DNA from: Stappia sp.
GTDB lineage: Bacteria > Pseudomonadota > Alphaproteobacteria > Rhizobiales > Stappiaceae
Assembly (NCBI GenBank): GCA_002722295.1
Contig: PBLF01000017.1
Location: forward strand, 113,517 to 177,516
Direction: 5' to 3'
DNA: 64,000 bases
Shown here piece after piece: positions 25,178-34,739 of the stretch. Position 1 is the first letter of the stretch; each line of letters opens with the position of its first letter. Made by a program: the position numbers and the translations under genes. A model generated the notes under the pieces. It had not been told where the DNA came from and did no database searches. It was given only the letters and a program-made list of their open reading frames with translations.

Positions 25178-25651
25178 ATGCCGTCCCTTGCAACGCTCAT
25201 CGGTCTCGTTCGCCGTGCCGTCGAGCGGCACTACATGGATCTGTCGGTCTCGCGGGTGCTGCCGCTGGTCGTTCTGCTTGCCTATGGCACGCTGGCCGGA
25301 CTGGTGTTCAACACCGGCATCAGCCATCCCTGGGACAAGGTGCAGCATCTTGTTTTCTTCGGGCTCCTGACGCTCGCCATTCACGCCTTCTTCTGCTGCC
25401 GGCTGAGGATCTCGGCCGGCGCGGCCATGGCGATGGGAATGCTTGGCGAGGTCGTTCAGGGCTTCATGCCGAACCATGAGGCATCCCTGCTCGACATCGT
25501 CGCCAATTCGGTGGGCGTCTCCATCGTCGTGGTGGCCATTCTGCTGGTCCGGTCCGAAACCCGCGCGGCGCTTGCCGACGCGCCGTGCGAGGCGCAGCCG
25601 GACACCACGCTTCAGGCGCGCTCGGACCCCTCGGCGCCACCCTCCGCCTGA
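25178..25651 (+). CDS. VanZ-like small membrane protein
   Basis: A 157-residue protein with four predicted transmembrane helices. The VanZ-like signature is visible: D-K-V-Q-H in the loop before helix 2, then GMLGEVVQGFMPNHEASLLDIVANSVG (acidic E-V-V-Q and D-I-x-A-N residues). The C-terminal 35 residues are hydrophilic and unconserved. VanZ itself gives low-level teicoplanin resistance; most chromosomal homologues have unknown roles. GGAG seven bases before the ATG at 25178 supports this start over a GTG at 25166. It runs opposite to the ribosomal operon, between rimM and trmD, and its last 40 bases overlap the 3' end of rimM antisense. Confidence 0.8.
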   Translation: MPSLATLIGLVRRAVERHYMDLSVSRVLPLVVLLAYGTLAGLVFNTGISHPWDKVQHLVFFGLLTLAIHAFFCCRLRISAGAAMAMGMLGEVVQGFMPNHEASLLDIVANSVGVSIVVVAILLVRSETRAALADAPCEAQPDTTLQARSDPSAPPSA

Positions 25652-26190
25652 TCGCCGGCGGCCTCGGCCTCGCCCTCCTTCGGGCTTTCCGTTTCCTCCG
25701 GCAGGATCACGACCACCCGGCCGTTTTCCAGATCGATCTTAGGAACGCATTCGCGCGTGAAGGCGACATAGAACGTCGGGCCTGCCCCGGGCCTGATCTC
25801 GACCAGCGTTCCGGCGCCGAAATCGGGCAGGGCGACGATCTCGCCGAGGCGCTCGCCCGAGGGAGCGGCCGCCTCGAGGCCGAGGAGGTCGGTGTGGTAG
25901 AACTCGTCTTCGTCATCGAGCTCGGGCAGGGCCTCGCGCTCGACATAGAGGTCGAGCCCGTTGAGGGCCTCGGCCGCGTTGCGGTCGTCGACGCCCTTGA
26001 AGCGGGTCACGACCACGGACTTCTGCACGCGCGCCGAAATCACCTCGAAGCGGCGCTTGCCGTCCAGGGTCTCGAGGGGGCCGTAGTCCGTGAAGGAAAG
26101 GGGATCGTCGCCGTAAGGCTTGACGCGAACCTCGCCGCGCACGCCGTGCGGCGCGCCGATGCGAGCGATCAGGATGCGGTCGCTGGACAC
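25612..26190 (-). CDS. rimM: 16S rRNA processing protein RimM
   Basis: A 192-residue maturation factor for the 30S head domain. The N-terminal RimM barrel has LIARIGAPHGVRGEVRVKPYGDDP, and the C-terminal PRC-barrel has EFYHTDLLGLEA and ECVPKIDLENGRVVVILPEE. Family members are usually 165-180 residues; the extra 25 at the C-terminus are acidic and rich in Glu, Gly and Ala. This tail coincides with the antisense overlap with the VanZ-like gene. The gene follows rpsP after a 118-base gap holding an attenuator-like structure. Confidence 0.95.
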   Translation of the reverse strand: MSSDRILIARIGAPHGVRGEVRVKPYGDDPLSFTDYGPLETLDGKRRFEVISARVQKSVVVTRFKGVDDRNAAEALNGLDLYVEREALPELDDEDEFYHTDLLGLEAAAPSGERLGEIVALPDFGAGTLVEIRPGAGPTFYVAFTRECVPKIDLENGRVVVILPEETESPKEGEAEAAGDQAEGGAEGSERA

Positions 26191-26232
26191 CGGTCCGTCC
26201 TGTTCTTTGATGGGCCGCGCAGGCAGCCCCGG

Positions 26233-26303
26233 AAAAAAGAGCCGACCATTTTCGGCAGGGAAGCCCCGCCGCCGGATCGCTCAGGCGGCGGGGTTCCGAA
26301 AAT
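26233..26303 (-). promoter_or_regulatory. Attenuator-like competing hairpins between rpsP and rimM
   Basis: On the minus strand, immediately after the rpsP stop, ATTTTCGG (plus-strand 26303-26296) can pair with CCGAAAAT (26255-26248), enclosing a 10-bp hairpin CCCCGCCGCC/GGCGGCGGGG (26293-26284 with 26273-26264). The same CCGA bases can instead form GCCGA/TCGGC (26256-26252 with 26245-26241), which is followed two bases later by a run of six Ts (26238-26233). The two pairings exclude one another, the layout of a terminator and antiterminator. At minimum it is a strong processing or partial-termination element. Confidence 0.6.
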
Positions 26304-26308
26304 CGACC

Positions 26309-26710
26309 TTACTCGGCCGCGGCCTCTTCGGCCTCGCCACCGGCGGCGGCTTCGGCAGCCGCTGCTGCAGCCTCTTCCTCGGCCTGCTTGCGCGCAGCCT
26401 CGCGCTCCTTGGCCTTCTGGCCCGGCTCGGCCTTCTTCGGGTTGTTGCGTGCATCGCGCTTCAACACGCCGGCGGCGTCGAGGAAGCGAAGGACGCGATC
26501 GGACGGCTTGGCGCCATGGCTCATCCAGTGCTGGATGCGCTCGAGGTCGAGCTGGACGCGGTTCTCGTCGTCCTTCGGCAGCATCGGGTTGTAGAGGCCG
26601 ACCTTCTCGATGAAGCGGCCGTCGCGCGGAGAGCGGACGTCGGCGATGACGATGCGGTAGAACGGACGCTTCTTGGCGCCGCCACGGGCGAGACGAATCT
26701 TGAGGGCCAT
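26309..26710 (-). CDS. rpsP: 30S ribosomal protein S16
   Basis: A 133-residue S16, which helps fold the 5' domain of 16S rRNA. The start [21 protein letters not shown] is highly conserved, followed by [18 protein letters not shown] and the [13 protein letters not shown] region. The core ends near residue 85; the rest is a Lys/Glu/Ala-rich tail ending in a long Ala/Glu run, about 50 residues beyond the E. coli protein. AGGAG eight bases before the ATG supports the start at 26710; the longer open frame upstream is not S16. It follows the chorismate mutase gene by 31 bases. Confidence 0.97.
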   Translation of the reverse strand: MALKIRLARGGAKKRPFYRIVIADVRSPRDGRFIEKVGLYNPMLPKDDENRVQLDLERIQHWMSHGAKPSDRVLRFLDAAGVLKRDARNNPKKAEPGQKAKEREAARKQAEEEAAAAAAEAAAGGEAEEAAAE

Positions 26711-26741
26711 CTGGGTACTCCTGTCGGTAGAATGACGTCGC

Positions 26742-27059
26742 TCAGCGACGCAGGGCTTCATGGTGGCGGATCACTTCCTTGACGATGAAGGTCAGGAACT
26801 TCTCCGCGAAGTCGGGATCGAGGTTGGCGTCCCTGGCGAGCGCGCGCAGCCGTTCGATCTGCCGTTCCTCGCGCGCCGGATCGGCGGGCGGAAGCTGGTG
26901 TCGGGCCTTCAGGAGGCCCACTTTCTGGGTGCATTTGAAACGCTCGGCCAGCATGTGAACGAGCGCCGCGTCAATGTTGTCGATCGAGTTGCGCAGGCGC
27001 TGAAGCTCGGCGATCGCATCGGTGTCCTGGTCGAGAAGGTTTTCGGCGCCGTCGCTCAT
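26742..27059 (-). CDS. Chorismate mutase (AroQ class)
   Basis: A 105-residue helical enzyme converting chorismate to prephenate for phenylalanine and tyrosine synthesis. The typical first helix [23 protein letters not shown] carries the active-site Arg and the I-D-x-x-x-x-x-L pattern. The loop KVGLLKA supplies the second active-site Lys, and [13 protein letters not shown] and the C-terminal [14 protein letters not shown] helix complete the fold. Its ATG overlaps the ffh stop by four bases, and rpsP follows, so a metabolic gene is embedded in a translation and export operon. tyrC elsewhere in the window uses the product. Confidence 0.92.
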   Translation of the reverse strand: MSDGAENLLDQDTDAIAELQRLRNSIDNIDAALVHMLAERFKCTQKVGLLKARHQLPPADPAREERQIERLRALARDANLDPDFAEKFLTFIVKEVIRHHEALRR

Positions 27060-28606
27060 TTCTTCTTCCCCCGTCCAAGGCCCGGAAGGCCCCCCATGCC
27101 CGGCAGCTTGGGCCCGGGGCCGCCGGGAAAGCCGGAACCGAGCCCGCCGGGCAGGCCCGGCATGCCGCCGGGAAGCTGACCGGAACGCGCCATCTTCTCG
27201 AGTTCCTTGGGGTCGAGCTGGGGCATGCCGCCGCCCGGCATTCCGGCACCGGGCGCACCCGCTCCCGGCATTCCCATGCCGCCCATCATCTTGCCCAGAA
27301 GCCCCTTGCCCTTGCCGACCTGCTTCATCATGTCGGCCATCTGGCGGTGCATCTTGAGAAGCTTGTTGACGTCGGACACGTCAACGCCGGAACCGGCGGC
27401 AATGCGCTTCTTGCGGCTGGCCTTGAGAAGCTCGGGCTTGCGGCGCTCCTGCGGCGTCATGGACTGGATGATCGCCACCTGACGCTTGATGACCTTGTCG
27501 TCGAGATTGGCCGAGCTCATCTGCTTCTTGAGCTTTCCGACACCCGGCATCATGCCCATGATGCCAGACATGCCGCCGAGCTTTTCCATCTGCCTGAGCT
27601 GGTCGGCTAGGTCCTGGAGGTCGAAGATGCCTTTCTGCATCTTCTCCGCCATTCGGGCCGTTTCGGCCTGATCGATCTCGCGGGCGGCCTTTTCCACCAG
27701 CGAGACGATGTCGCCCATGCCCAGAATGCGGTCGGCGATCCGGCCGGGATGGAATTCCTCCATCGCGTCGGACTTCTCGCCCGTGCCCACGAGCTTGACG
27801 GGCTTGCCGGTCACCGCGCGCATGGAGAGCGCGGCGCCGCCACGGCCGTCGCCGTCCATTCGCGTCAGCACGATGCCGGTGATGCCCACGCGCTCGTCGA
27901 AGGAGGTCGCGAGGTTGACCGCGTCCTGGCCGGTGAGGCTGTCGGCGACGAGCAGGATCTCGTGCGGGCTGGTCGCCGCGCGGATCTCGGCCATCTCGAC
28001 CATGAGAGGCTCGTCGATATGCGTGCGGCCGGCGGTGTCGAGCAGAACCACGTCGTAGCCGCCGAGGCGCGCGGCTGTCATGGCGCGGTTGGCGATCTGC
28101 ACCGGATCCTGGCCGGCGACGATCGGCAGCGTGTCGATGCCGTTCTGCTCGCCCAGAACCTTGAGCTGCTCCTGGGCGGCGGGGCGGCGGGTGTCGAGCG
28201 AGGCCATCAGGACCTTGCGCCGGTCGTTCTTCGTCAGGCGCAGGGCGATCTTGGCGGTGGAGGTCGTCTTGCCCGAGCCCTGAAGGCCGACCATCATGAT
28301 GGCGAAGGGGGCCGGTGCGTTGAGGTCGATCGGCTCCGCCTCGGAGCCGAGCATCTCGACGAGCTGGTCGTGGACGATCTTGACGACCTGCTGGCCCGGC
28401 GTGACCGACTTGAGCACTTCCTGGCCGACCGCGCGCGAGCGCACCTTGTCGGTGAAGGACTTGACGATCGGCAGCGCGACGTCGGCCTCGATCAGCGCGC
28501 GGCGCACCTCGCGCATGGCCTCGGAGACGTCGGCCTCCGACAGCGCGCCACGGCGCGTCAGCTTGTCGAGAATGCCGCTGAGGCGATCTGACAGACTTTC
28601 GAACAT
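27056..28606 (-). CDS. ffh: Signal recognition particle protein Ffh
   Basis: A 516-residue SRP GTPase that binds signal sequences of nascent membrane proteins and, with 4.5S RNA, docks on FtsY. The N domain (MFESLSDRLSGILDKLTRRG) is followed by the G domain with GLQGSGKT at 107-114, DTRRPAA, LLDTAGR and the TRMDGD guanine-specificity motif. The M domain has the signal-sequence groove and RNA-binding helix (MGMMPG, SMTPQERRKP, KRIAAGSGV). A final 70-residue Gly/Met/Pro-rich tail is present. ATG 28606 is the conserved start; the frame upstream is non-coding. It heads the minus-strand operon with chorismate mutase and rpsP. Confidence 0.97.
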   Translation of the reverse strand: MFESLSDRLSGILDKLTRRGALSEADVSEAMREVRRALIEADVALPIVKSFTDKVRSRAVGQEVLKSVTPGQQVVKIVHDQLVEMLGSEAEPIDLNAPAPFAIMMVGLQGSGKTTSTAKIALRLTKNDRRKVLMASLDTRRPAAQEQLKVLGEQNGIDTLPIVAGQDPVQIANRAMTAARLGGYDVVLLDTAGRTHIDEPLMVEMAEIRAATSPHEILLVADSLTGQDAVNLATSFDERVGITGIVLTRMDGDGRGGAALSMRAVTGKPVKLVGTGEKSDAMEEFHPGRIADRILGMGDIVSLVEKAAREIDQAETARMAEKMQKGIFDLQDLADQLRQMEKLGGMSGIMGMMPGVGKLKKQMSSANLDDKVIKRQVAIIQSMTPQERRKPELLKASRKKRIAAGSGVDVSDVNKLLKMHRQMADMMKQVGKGKGLLGKMMGGMGMPGAGAPGAGMPGGGMPQLDPKELEKMARSGQLPGGMPGLPGGLGSGFPGGPGPKLPGMGGLPGLGRGKKK

Positions 28607-29148
28607 GTCGCGCGTCCCTGACCCTTGTCGCGTGTCGTGCAGCGCCGGCTGGCGCCCGGTTTCCGGTTCCGAAAGGTGGCTTGCGTCCGTGACCGCCGGC
28701 CCCTCGACCCCCGGCCGGCGCGAACGGGATCTTTCCGTTGCGGTCGGCTCAAAGCATCGCGGCACCCGAGGGCGCATCGCGCTGTCGGGTGTTGACCTCC
28801 GGGATCTCTTTAGACCTTTTCGGGTCCCGGTCGGCGGTTTCGATTGTCGTCACTCTTTCGAAGTTGGCACGGAAATGATCCAATCGGCTCCGGAAGTCAA
28901 GGAAAACCGGCATCCGGGCGGGGCGGGAAAGGCGTGCGGGGACCGGTGGCGGGCACGGGATGCGTCCCTGAACGCCAAGCGGAACGCGGCGGCTCACTGC
29001 ATTCCGCTTGAAATCGGCGGCAAAACGGAGAAGATGCGCGCACCCGACGGCGGGCCGGCATGGCTCGCACAGTGTCGCGGGAACCGGCAGGATCCGCTGC
29101 GTCCCCAAGGGAAAGATCCGGCCCAAGCGAAAGACCCGGGAAGTCATC
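28607..29148. other. Intergenic region between divergent ffh and trkH
   Basis: These 542 bases are the longest gap in the window. I find no tRNA, small RNA or convincing open frame; the several long open frames are GC-rich shadows. On the minus strand a TTGACT (28901-28896) is a possible -35 for ffh but lacks a good -10. The part from about 28800 to 28900 is the most AT-rich and the likeliest place for promoters. Confidence 0.5.
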
Positions 29149-30600
29149 ATGGACCTGAGAGCCGTCGCGCTGCCCATCGGGCGCCTGATGATCCTCATTG
29201 CCCTGTTCATGCTCATCCCGGCGGGTGCGGACCTCATGTCCGACAATCCGGACTGGATCGTGTTCAGTGCCTCGGCGCTCGTCGTCGGCTGCATCGGGGG
29301 CGTGGCGACGGCGGCCTTCCTGAGCGCCAAGGTGCGTTTCAACACCCGCGAGACGCTGATTTTCGTGAATGCGGCCTGGATCACCTTCGGCCTGGCGGGT
29401 GCGCTGCCGCTGTGGCTGAGCGGCCTGAACATCACCTTCGTGGACGCGTTCTTCGAGGCGACCTCGGGCCTGACGACGACCGGGGCAACCGTGCTGAGCG
29501 GGCTCGACACCATGCCGCCGGGGATCCTGCTGTGGCGCTCGCTGCTCCAGTGGATCGGCGGAATCGGCATCGTCGTCCTGGGCGTCTGGCTGCTGCCCGG
29601 TCTCAGGGTCGGTGGCTCCCAGCTGTTCTCGATCGAGTCCTCGGAAACCAGTTCCAAGCCCTACGGGCGTTTCGAGCCGTTCATGATCCGCCTGCTCAGC
29701 CTCTATGGGATGCTCACGGTCACCAGCACGCTGCTCTACTACCTGGCCGGGATGACCTTCTTCCAGGCGGTGAACCACTCCATGACGACGGTGTCGACCG
29801 GCGGGTTCTCGACCTCCGACAGCTCCATGGGCCAGTTCGACAGCCTGACGATCTACTGGATCTCAAGCGTCTTCATGATCCTGTCGGGGCTGCCATTCCT
29901 GTTTCTCATCAAGCTTGTCGAGGGGCGCGATCTCCACGACCTGCGCGACCTGCGGCAGGTGGTGTTCTTCCTCGGACTGGTCGGCGGGTTCAGCATCGGC
30001 GCCTTCGTGGCCCTGCACCTGCATGACACGAGTACGCCGTTTCGTCAGCTCACGCTGTCCGTGTTTCACGTGGTCTCGATCATCACGACCACGGGCTATG
30101 CGGCGGGCGACTATCTCAAGTGGGGCAATCTGGCGATCGCCCTGTTCTTCCTGCTGACGTTTCTCGGCGGATGCAGCGGTTCGACCTCGGGCGGTTTCAA
30201 GGCGTTCCGCGTGTTGCTGCTTCTCAATTTCATCCGTTCGCTGCTCAAGGGAATGCTCAGGCCGCACCGGGTCGTCGAGGCCCGCTACGACGGGCGTCCG
30301 GTGAGCCCGACCATCGTCGAGGGCGTGCTCATCTTCGGCCTGCTCTACGCCGGGACCTTCGCCATCTTCGCGCTGGTCTACGCGGGCTTCGGGCTGGATC
30401 TCGAGACGTCCCTGAGCGCCTCGATCACCGCGCTCGCCAACGTGGGGCCGGGGGTGGGCGAGATCATCGGCCCGTCCGGCACGTTCCAGTCGCTGCCGGA
30501 GGCGGTGAAGGTCCTGCTCTCGGTGCAGATGATCCTGGGGCGGCTGGAGATCCTGTCCGGCATCATCCTGCTGACACCGGACTTCTGGACGGAGCGCTGA
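29149..30600 (+). CDS. trkH: Trk system potassium uptake protein TrkH
   Basis: A 483-residue K+ channel-like transporter of the TrkH/KtrB superfamily, in the inner membrane. The four pore-loop repeats that build the selectivity filter are visible: SGLTTTGATVL, TTVSTGGFSTSD, SIITTTGYAAGDY and ALANVGPGVGEI, each with its central Gly. The hinge GGCSGSTSGGFKAFR in the third repeat is also typical. Uptake requires the NAD-binding gate TrkA, which is not in this window. The ATG at 29149 starts the conserved MDLRAVALPIGRLM segment. It is a single gene, convergent with yggS. Confidence 0.95.
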   Translation: MDLRAVALPIGRLMILIALFMLIPAGADLMSDNPDWIVFSASALVVGCIGGVATAAFLSAKVRFNTRETLIFVNAAWITFGLAGALPLWLSGLNITFVDAFFEATSGLTTTGATVLSGLDTMPPGILLWRSLLQWIGGIGIVVLGVWLLPGLRVGGSQLFSIESSETSSKPYGRFEPFMIRLLSLYGMLTVTSTLLYYLAGMTFFQAVNHSMTTVSTGGFSTSDSSMGQFDSLTIYWISSVFMILSGLPFLFLIKLVEGRDLHDLRDLRQVVFFLGLVGGFSIGAFVALHLHDTSTPFRQLTLSVFHVVSIITTTGYAAGDYLKWGNLAIALFFLLTFLGGCSGSTSGGFKAFRVLLLLNFIRSLLKGMLRPHRVVEARYDGRPVSPTIVEGVLIFGLLYAGTFAIFALVYAGFGLDLETSLSASITALANVGPGVGEIIGPSGTFQSLPEAVKVLLSVQMILGRLEILSGIILLTPDFWTER

Positions 30601-30644
30601 GGCGCGCCGCTACGGCCCTTCCGGTGAAGGCCTGCGGCGGACGG

Positions 30645-31334
30645 TCAGGGCCTGGGGCGGGTTCCGAAGATCGCCGATCCGACCCGCACGTGGGTCGCCC
30701 CCAGGGCGATGGCGCTTTCGAAATCCGACGACATGCCCATGGAAAGGCCCGACAGTCCGTTGCGCGCCGCGATCTTGGCCAGCAGCGCGAAATGGGGAGC
30801 GGGCACTTCGTCCACCGGCGGAATGCACATCAGTCCCGCGATGTCGAGGCCGAGTTCCTCGCGGCAGAGCGCGATGAACGCGTCCGCCTCCTGCGGGGCG
30901 ATGCCGGCCTTCTGGGGCTCCTCGCCGGTGTTCACCTGGATGAAGAAACGCAGGTTGCGCCCCTGGGCCTCGCATTCCGCCTTCAGTGCGCGCGCGATCT
31001 TCTCGCGGTCGATCGAATGGATGACGTCGAAGAGTGCGACCGCCTCCTTCGCCTTGTTCGATTGCAGCGGTCCGATCAGGTGCAGTTCAACGCCTGAAAA
31101 CTCCTCCCGCAGCCCCGGCCACTTGCCCTGGGCCTCCTGCACGCGGTTTTCGCCGAACACGCGCTGGTCCGCCTCAAGCACCGGGCGGATTGCATCCGCG
31201 TCGAAGGTCTTGGACACGGCGACCAGCGTCACCTCACCGCTTGCGCGCCCTGCCGCCCGCTCCGCCCTGGCGATCGTGTCCCGGATCCCGGCGAGGTTGG
31301 CGGCGGCAGTGTCTTCATGGGCGCGGTCGGTCAT
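30645..31334 (-). CDS. yggS: YggS family pyridoxal phosphate-binding protein
   Basis: A 229-residue PLP homeostasis protein (PLPBP/PipY). The PLP lysine is K42 in VTLVAVSKTFDADAI. Conserved downstream blocks are FGENRVQEAQGKW, LHLIGPLQSNKAKEAV, QVNTGEEPQKAGI, GLMCIPP and the phosphate-binding LSMGMSSDFESAIALGATHVRVGSAIFG. The family buffers free PLP and affects amino-acid pools but has no known catalytic activity. The start at 31334 (MTDRAHEDT) is supported by GAGG upstream; a longer open frame to 31415 exists. It is divergent from leuS. Confidence 0.93.
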   Translation of the reverse strand: MTDRAHEDTAAANLAGIRDTIARAERAAGRASGEVTLVAVSKTFDADAIRPVLEADQRVFGENRVQEAQGKWPGLREEFSGVELHLIGPLQSNKAKEAVALFDVIHSIDREKIARALKAECEAQGRNLRFFIQVNTGEEPQKAGIAPQEADAFIALCREELGLDIAGLMCIPPVDEVPAPHFALLAKIAARNGLSGLSMGMSSDFESAIALGATHVRVGSAIFGTRPRP

Positions 31335-31566
31335 GCGGGGCACCTCGGTCGGTTGGGAGAAGCGGCGATACGAAACACCGTCCATCCGATAGCCCCGGAT
31401 GCGGGCGCGGGGCAAGAGGGCGAGGTGGTCCGGTGAGGGCTTGCGCGCGCGGGCGCGGGGTTCCCCATCGTGGCGGGGGCGCTAGCAGGTTGACCGCGAC
31501 GCGGATTTCTGGTGACTGTCCGACCACGACAATCCCGCAATGATCACGAGAAAAGCACCCACAATC

Positions 31567-34176
31567 ATGGCGACGGAGCGCTACAACGCCCGCGAGGCGG
31601 AAAGCCGCTGGCAAAAGGTCTGGGACGAGGCAGGAGTTTTCGCGACGGCGAACGACGATCCGCGCCCGAAATATTACGTGCTCGAGATGTTCCCCTATCC
31701 GTCGGGACGCATCCACATGGGCCACGTCCGCAACTACGCCATGGGCGATGTCGTTGCGCGCTACAAGCGGGCACGGGGCTTCAACGTCCTGCATCCGATG
31801 GGCTGGGACGCCTTCGGAATGCCGGCCGAGAATGCGGCGATGCAGAACAAGGTTCATCCGCGCGACTGGACCTACGAGAACATCGCCACCATGCGCGGGC
31901 AGCTCAAGATCATGGGCCTGTCGCTCGACTGGGCGCGCGAGTTCGCGACCTGCGACGTCGAATATTACACCCAGCAGCAGCGCCTGTTCCTCGACATGCT
32001 CGAGGCCGGCCTCGCCTACCGCAAGAACTCCAAGGTCAACTGGGATCCGGTCGACATGACCGTGCTCGCCAACGAGCAGGTGATCGACGGCCGGGGCTGG
32101 CGTTCCGGCGCCGTGGTGGAGCAGCGCGAGCTGACCCAGTGGTTCTTCAAGATCTCCGAGTGGTCGGACGAGCTTCTGTCCGCGCTCGACACGCTCGATC
32201 GCTGGCCGGAGAAGGTCCGGCTGATGCAGAAGAACTGGATCGGCCGGTCCGAGGGACTGCGCGTGCGCTTCGCCTTCAAGGAGGCGGCGCCGACCGGCGA
32301 CACGCATCTGGAGATCTTCACCACCCGCCCGGACACGCTGTTCGGTGCCTCCTTCATGGGCCTGTCGCCGGATCACCCGATCTCGGAGCGCCTTGCGGAG
32401 AGCGATCCCAAGATCGCAGCCTTCATCGAGGAGTGCCGTCGCATCGGCACCTCGGCCGAGGCGATCGAAACGGCGGAAAAGGCCGGCGTCGAGACCGGGC
32501 TGCGCGTGACGCATCCGCTCGATCCGTCCATCGAGCTGCCCGTCTATATCGCCAACTTCATCCTGATGGACTACGGCACAGGCGCCATCTTCGGCTGCCC
32601 CGGTCATGACCAGCGCGATCTGGATTTCGCACGCAAGTACGGCCTGCCCGTGCGTCCCGTCGTGCTGCCGGCCGATGCTGACCCGGAAAGCTTCGCCATC
32701 GCGGACGAGGCCTATACGGGCGAGGGGGCGATCTTCAATTCCGGCTTCCTCGACGGCATGGCCATCGCGGATGCCAAGGATGCGGTCGCAAGCCGCCTCG
32801 AGGCGCAGCAGGTCGACGGCCAGCCGCAGGGCGCGCGTCAGGTCAACTACCGCCTGCGCGACTGGGGCATCTCGCGCCAGCGCTACTGGGGCTGTCCGAT
32901 CCCGGTCATTCATTGCGATGCCTGCGGCGTGGTGCCGGTTCCCGTTGCCGACCTGCCGGTGAAGCTGCCCGACGACATCGACTTCGAGAAGCCGGGCAAT
33001 CCGCTCGACCGGCATCCGACGTGGCGTCATGTCGCCTGTCCGAACTGCGGAGGCGAGGCCCGGCGCGAGACGGACACCATGGACACCTTCGTGGATTCGT
33101 CCTGGTACTTTGCGCGGTTCACCGACCCGAGGGCGTCGACGCCGACCACCAAGGCGGTGGCGGACGACTGGCTGCCGGTGGACCAGTACATCGGCGGCAT
33201 CGAGCATGCGATCCTGCACCTGCTCTACTCGCGCTTCTTCGCGCGCGCCATGTGCGAGACGGGGCATCTGGGCGTGAAGGAGCCCTTCAAGGGCCTGTTC
33301 ACCCAGGGCATGGTGACCCATGAGACCTACCGCGCGCCGGCGGGGGGGTGGGTTTCGCCGGCCGAGATCCGGATCGAGAGCGAGGGCGAGGCCCGCAAGG
33401 CGTATCTTGCGAGCGACGGCACCGAGGTGACGATCGGCTCGGTGGAGAAGATGTCCAAGTCGAAGCGCAACACGGTCGACCCGACGGATATCATCGAGAC
33501 CTATGGTGCCGATACGGCGCGCTGGTTCATGCTCTCCGACAGCCCGCCCGAGCGTGACGTGCAGTGGACCGAGGATGGCGTGCAGGGCGCCTGGCGGTTC
33601 ATGCAGCGTGTCTGGCGCGTGGTCTCGGAAATCTCGGAGGGCGTTGCCGAGACGGCACGCCCGGACAGCTTCGGCGAGGACGCGCTGGCGCTGCGCCGCG
33701 TCACGCACAAGACCTGCGCGGCGATTTCCGCCGACATCGAGGGGCTGGCGTTCAACCGGGCCGTCGCGCGTCTCTACGAACTGGTCAATGCGCTCTCCAA
33801 GGCCCACCAGTCGGGTGCCGCAGGGGACGACATGCGCTTTGCCGTGCGCGAGTGCGCCTCCTATCTGGTGACCATGATGGCGCCGATGGCGCCGCATCTC
33901 GCCGAGGAGTGCTGGAGCACGCTCGGCAAGGACGGACTGCTGGCGACGGCGGCCTGGCCCGAGGTCGATCCGGACCTGCTCGTCGAGGCGAGCATCACGC
34001 TGCCGGTCCAGATCAACGGCAAGAAGCGCGCGGACCTGACGATTGCACGCGAGGCTTCCAAAGAGGAGGTCGAAGCGGCTACGCTCGCCCTGGAGGCCGT
34101 GCAGCGCGCCCTCGAGGGCAAGCCCGTGCGCAAGATCATCGTCGTGCCGCAGAGGATCGTGAATGTCGTCGTCTGA
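31567..34176 (+). CDS. leuS: Leucyl-tRNA synthetase
   Basis: An 869-residue class I synthetase charging tRNA-Leu. The HIGH-type motif is PSGRIHMGH (residues 45-53) and the KMSKS loop is K628-M-S-K-S632. The CP1 editing domain is present between, with [20 protein letters not shown] and the threonine-rich discrimination region plus the [17 protein letters not shown] segment. Zinc-binding Cys pairs ([13 protein letters not shown]) occur, and the anticodon-binding domain and C-terminal [14 protein letters not shown] domain complete it. ATG 31567 begins the conserved [12 protein letters not shown]; an in-frame ATG nine codons earlier is possible. lptE overlaps its end by 14 bases. Confidence 0.97.
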   Translation: MATERYNAREAESRWQKVWDEAGVFATANDDPRPKYYVLEMFPYPSGRIHMGHVRNYAMGDVVARYKRARGFNVLHPMGWDAFGMPAENAAMQNKVHPRDWTYENIATMRGQLKIMGLSLDWAREFATCDVEYYTQQQRLFLDMLEAGLAYRKNSKVNWDPVDMTVLANEQVIDGRGWRSGAVVEQRELTQWFFKISEWSDELLSALDTLDRWPEKVRLMQKNWIGRSEGLRVRFAFKEAAPTGDTHLEIFTTRPDTLFGASFMGLSPDHPISERLAESDPKIAAFIEECRRIGTSAEAIETAEKAGVETGLRVTHPLDPSIELPVYIANFILMDYGTGAIFGCPGHDQRDLDFARKYGLPVRPVVLPADADPESFAIADEAYTGEGAIFNSGFLDGMAIADAKDAVASRLEAQQVDGQPQGARQVNYRLRDWGISRQRYWGCPIPVIHCDACGVVPVPVADLPVKLPDDIDFEKPGNPLDRHPTWRHVACPNCGGEARRETDTMDTFVDSSWYFARFTDPRASTPTTKAVADDWLPVDQYIGGIEHAILHLLYSRFFARAMCETGHLGVKEPFKGLFTQGMVTHETYRAPAGGWVSPAEIRIESEGEARKAYLASDGTEVTIGSVEKMSKSKRNTVDPTDIIETYGADTARWFMLSDSPPERDVQWTEDGVQGAWRFMQRVWRVVSEISEGVAETARPDSFGEDALALRRVTHKTCAAISADIEGLAFNRAVARLYELVNALSKAHQSGAAGDDMRFAVRECASYLVTMMAPMAPHLAEECWSTLGKDGLLATAAWPEVDPDLLVEASITLPVQINGKKRADLTIAREASKEEVEAATLALEAVQRALEGKPVRKIIVVPQRIVNVVV

Positions 34177-34732
34177 CCTTGCCTTTCCTCGTTCGGGGCG
34201 CTTCGTCGCCCTGGCGGCGGTTCTCGCCGGCGCCCTGGCGCTCGGCGGCTGTCAGGTCCGTCCCCTTTACGGGACGCTCTCGACACCGGCCGGCTCTCCC
34301 GCGCTCACGCAGGAGCTGTCGGCCATCGACATCGATACGGTCCAGACCGCCTCGGACGAGGACCTCGACCGGATCGGGCAGGTGCTGCGCAACGAGCTGA
34401 TCTTCGGCTTTACCGGAGGTCGCACGGCAGCTGCGCCGCGTTACCGGCTCAAGATGCTGATCGACCGGCCGCTCAATGAAGTGGGTGTCGAGCGTCTCGC
34501 CGACGTTCCCTCCGCCTACACGGTGACGGTGAACGCCTCCTACGTGCTCAGCGACATCGCCACCGGGCAGACGATGACCACGGGCAAGGTCTTCGGGGTC
34601 GCCTCGTTCGACTTCTCGAGCCAGCGCTTTGCCAACGTGCGTGCCCAGCGGGACGCGGAAGACCGCGCGGCGAAGATGGTCGCGCGGGACCTGCAGACGC
34701 GGCTCGCCGGCTTCTTCGCGTCGCGGAGCTGA
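34163..34732 (+). CDS. lptE: LPS assembly lipoprotein LptE
   Basis: A 189-residue outer-membrane lipoprotein that plugs LptD and delivers LPS to the cell surface. The signal peptide ends in the lipobox L-G-G-C with C30. The mature part shows the alphaproteobacterial LptE pattern: CQVRPLYG right after the Cys, Y-R-L-K-M-L-I strand, [13 protein letters not shown] and the [15 protein letters not shown] helix. It overlaps leuS by 14 bases, and holA follows seven bases later, matching the conserved leuS-lptE-holA order. This makes co-transcription near certain. Confidence 0.92.
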   Translation: MSSSDLAFPRSGRFVALAAVLAGALALGGCQVRPLYGTLSTPAGSPALTQELSAIDIDTVQTASDEDLDRIGQVLRNELIFGFTGGRTAAAPRYRLKMLIDRPLNEVGVERLADVPSAYTVTVNASYVLSDIATGQTMTTGKVFGVASFDFSSQRFANVRAQRDAEDRAAKMVARDLQTRLAGFFASRS

Positions 34733-34739
34733 GCCGGTC

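Noticed and set aside
31315..33897. An 860-codon minus-strand frame opposite leuS
   Set aside because: Shadow of leuS; composition and lack of motifs exclude a real protein.
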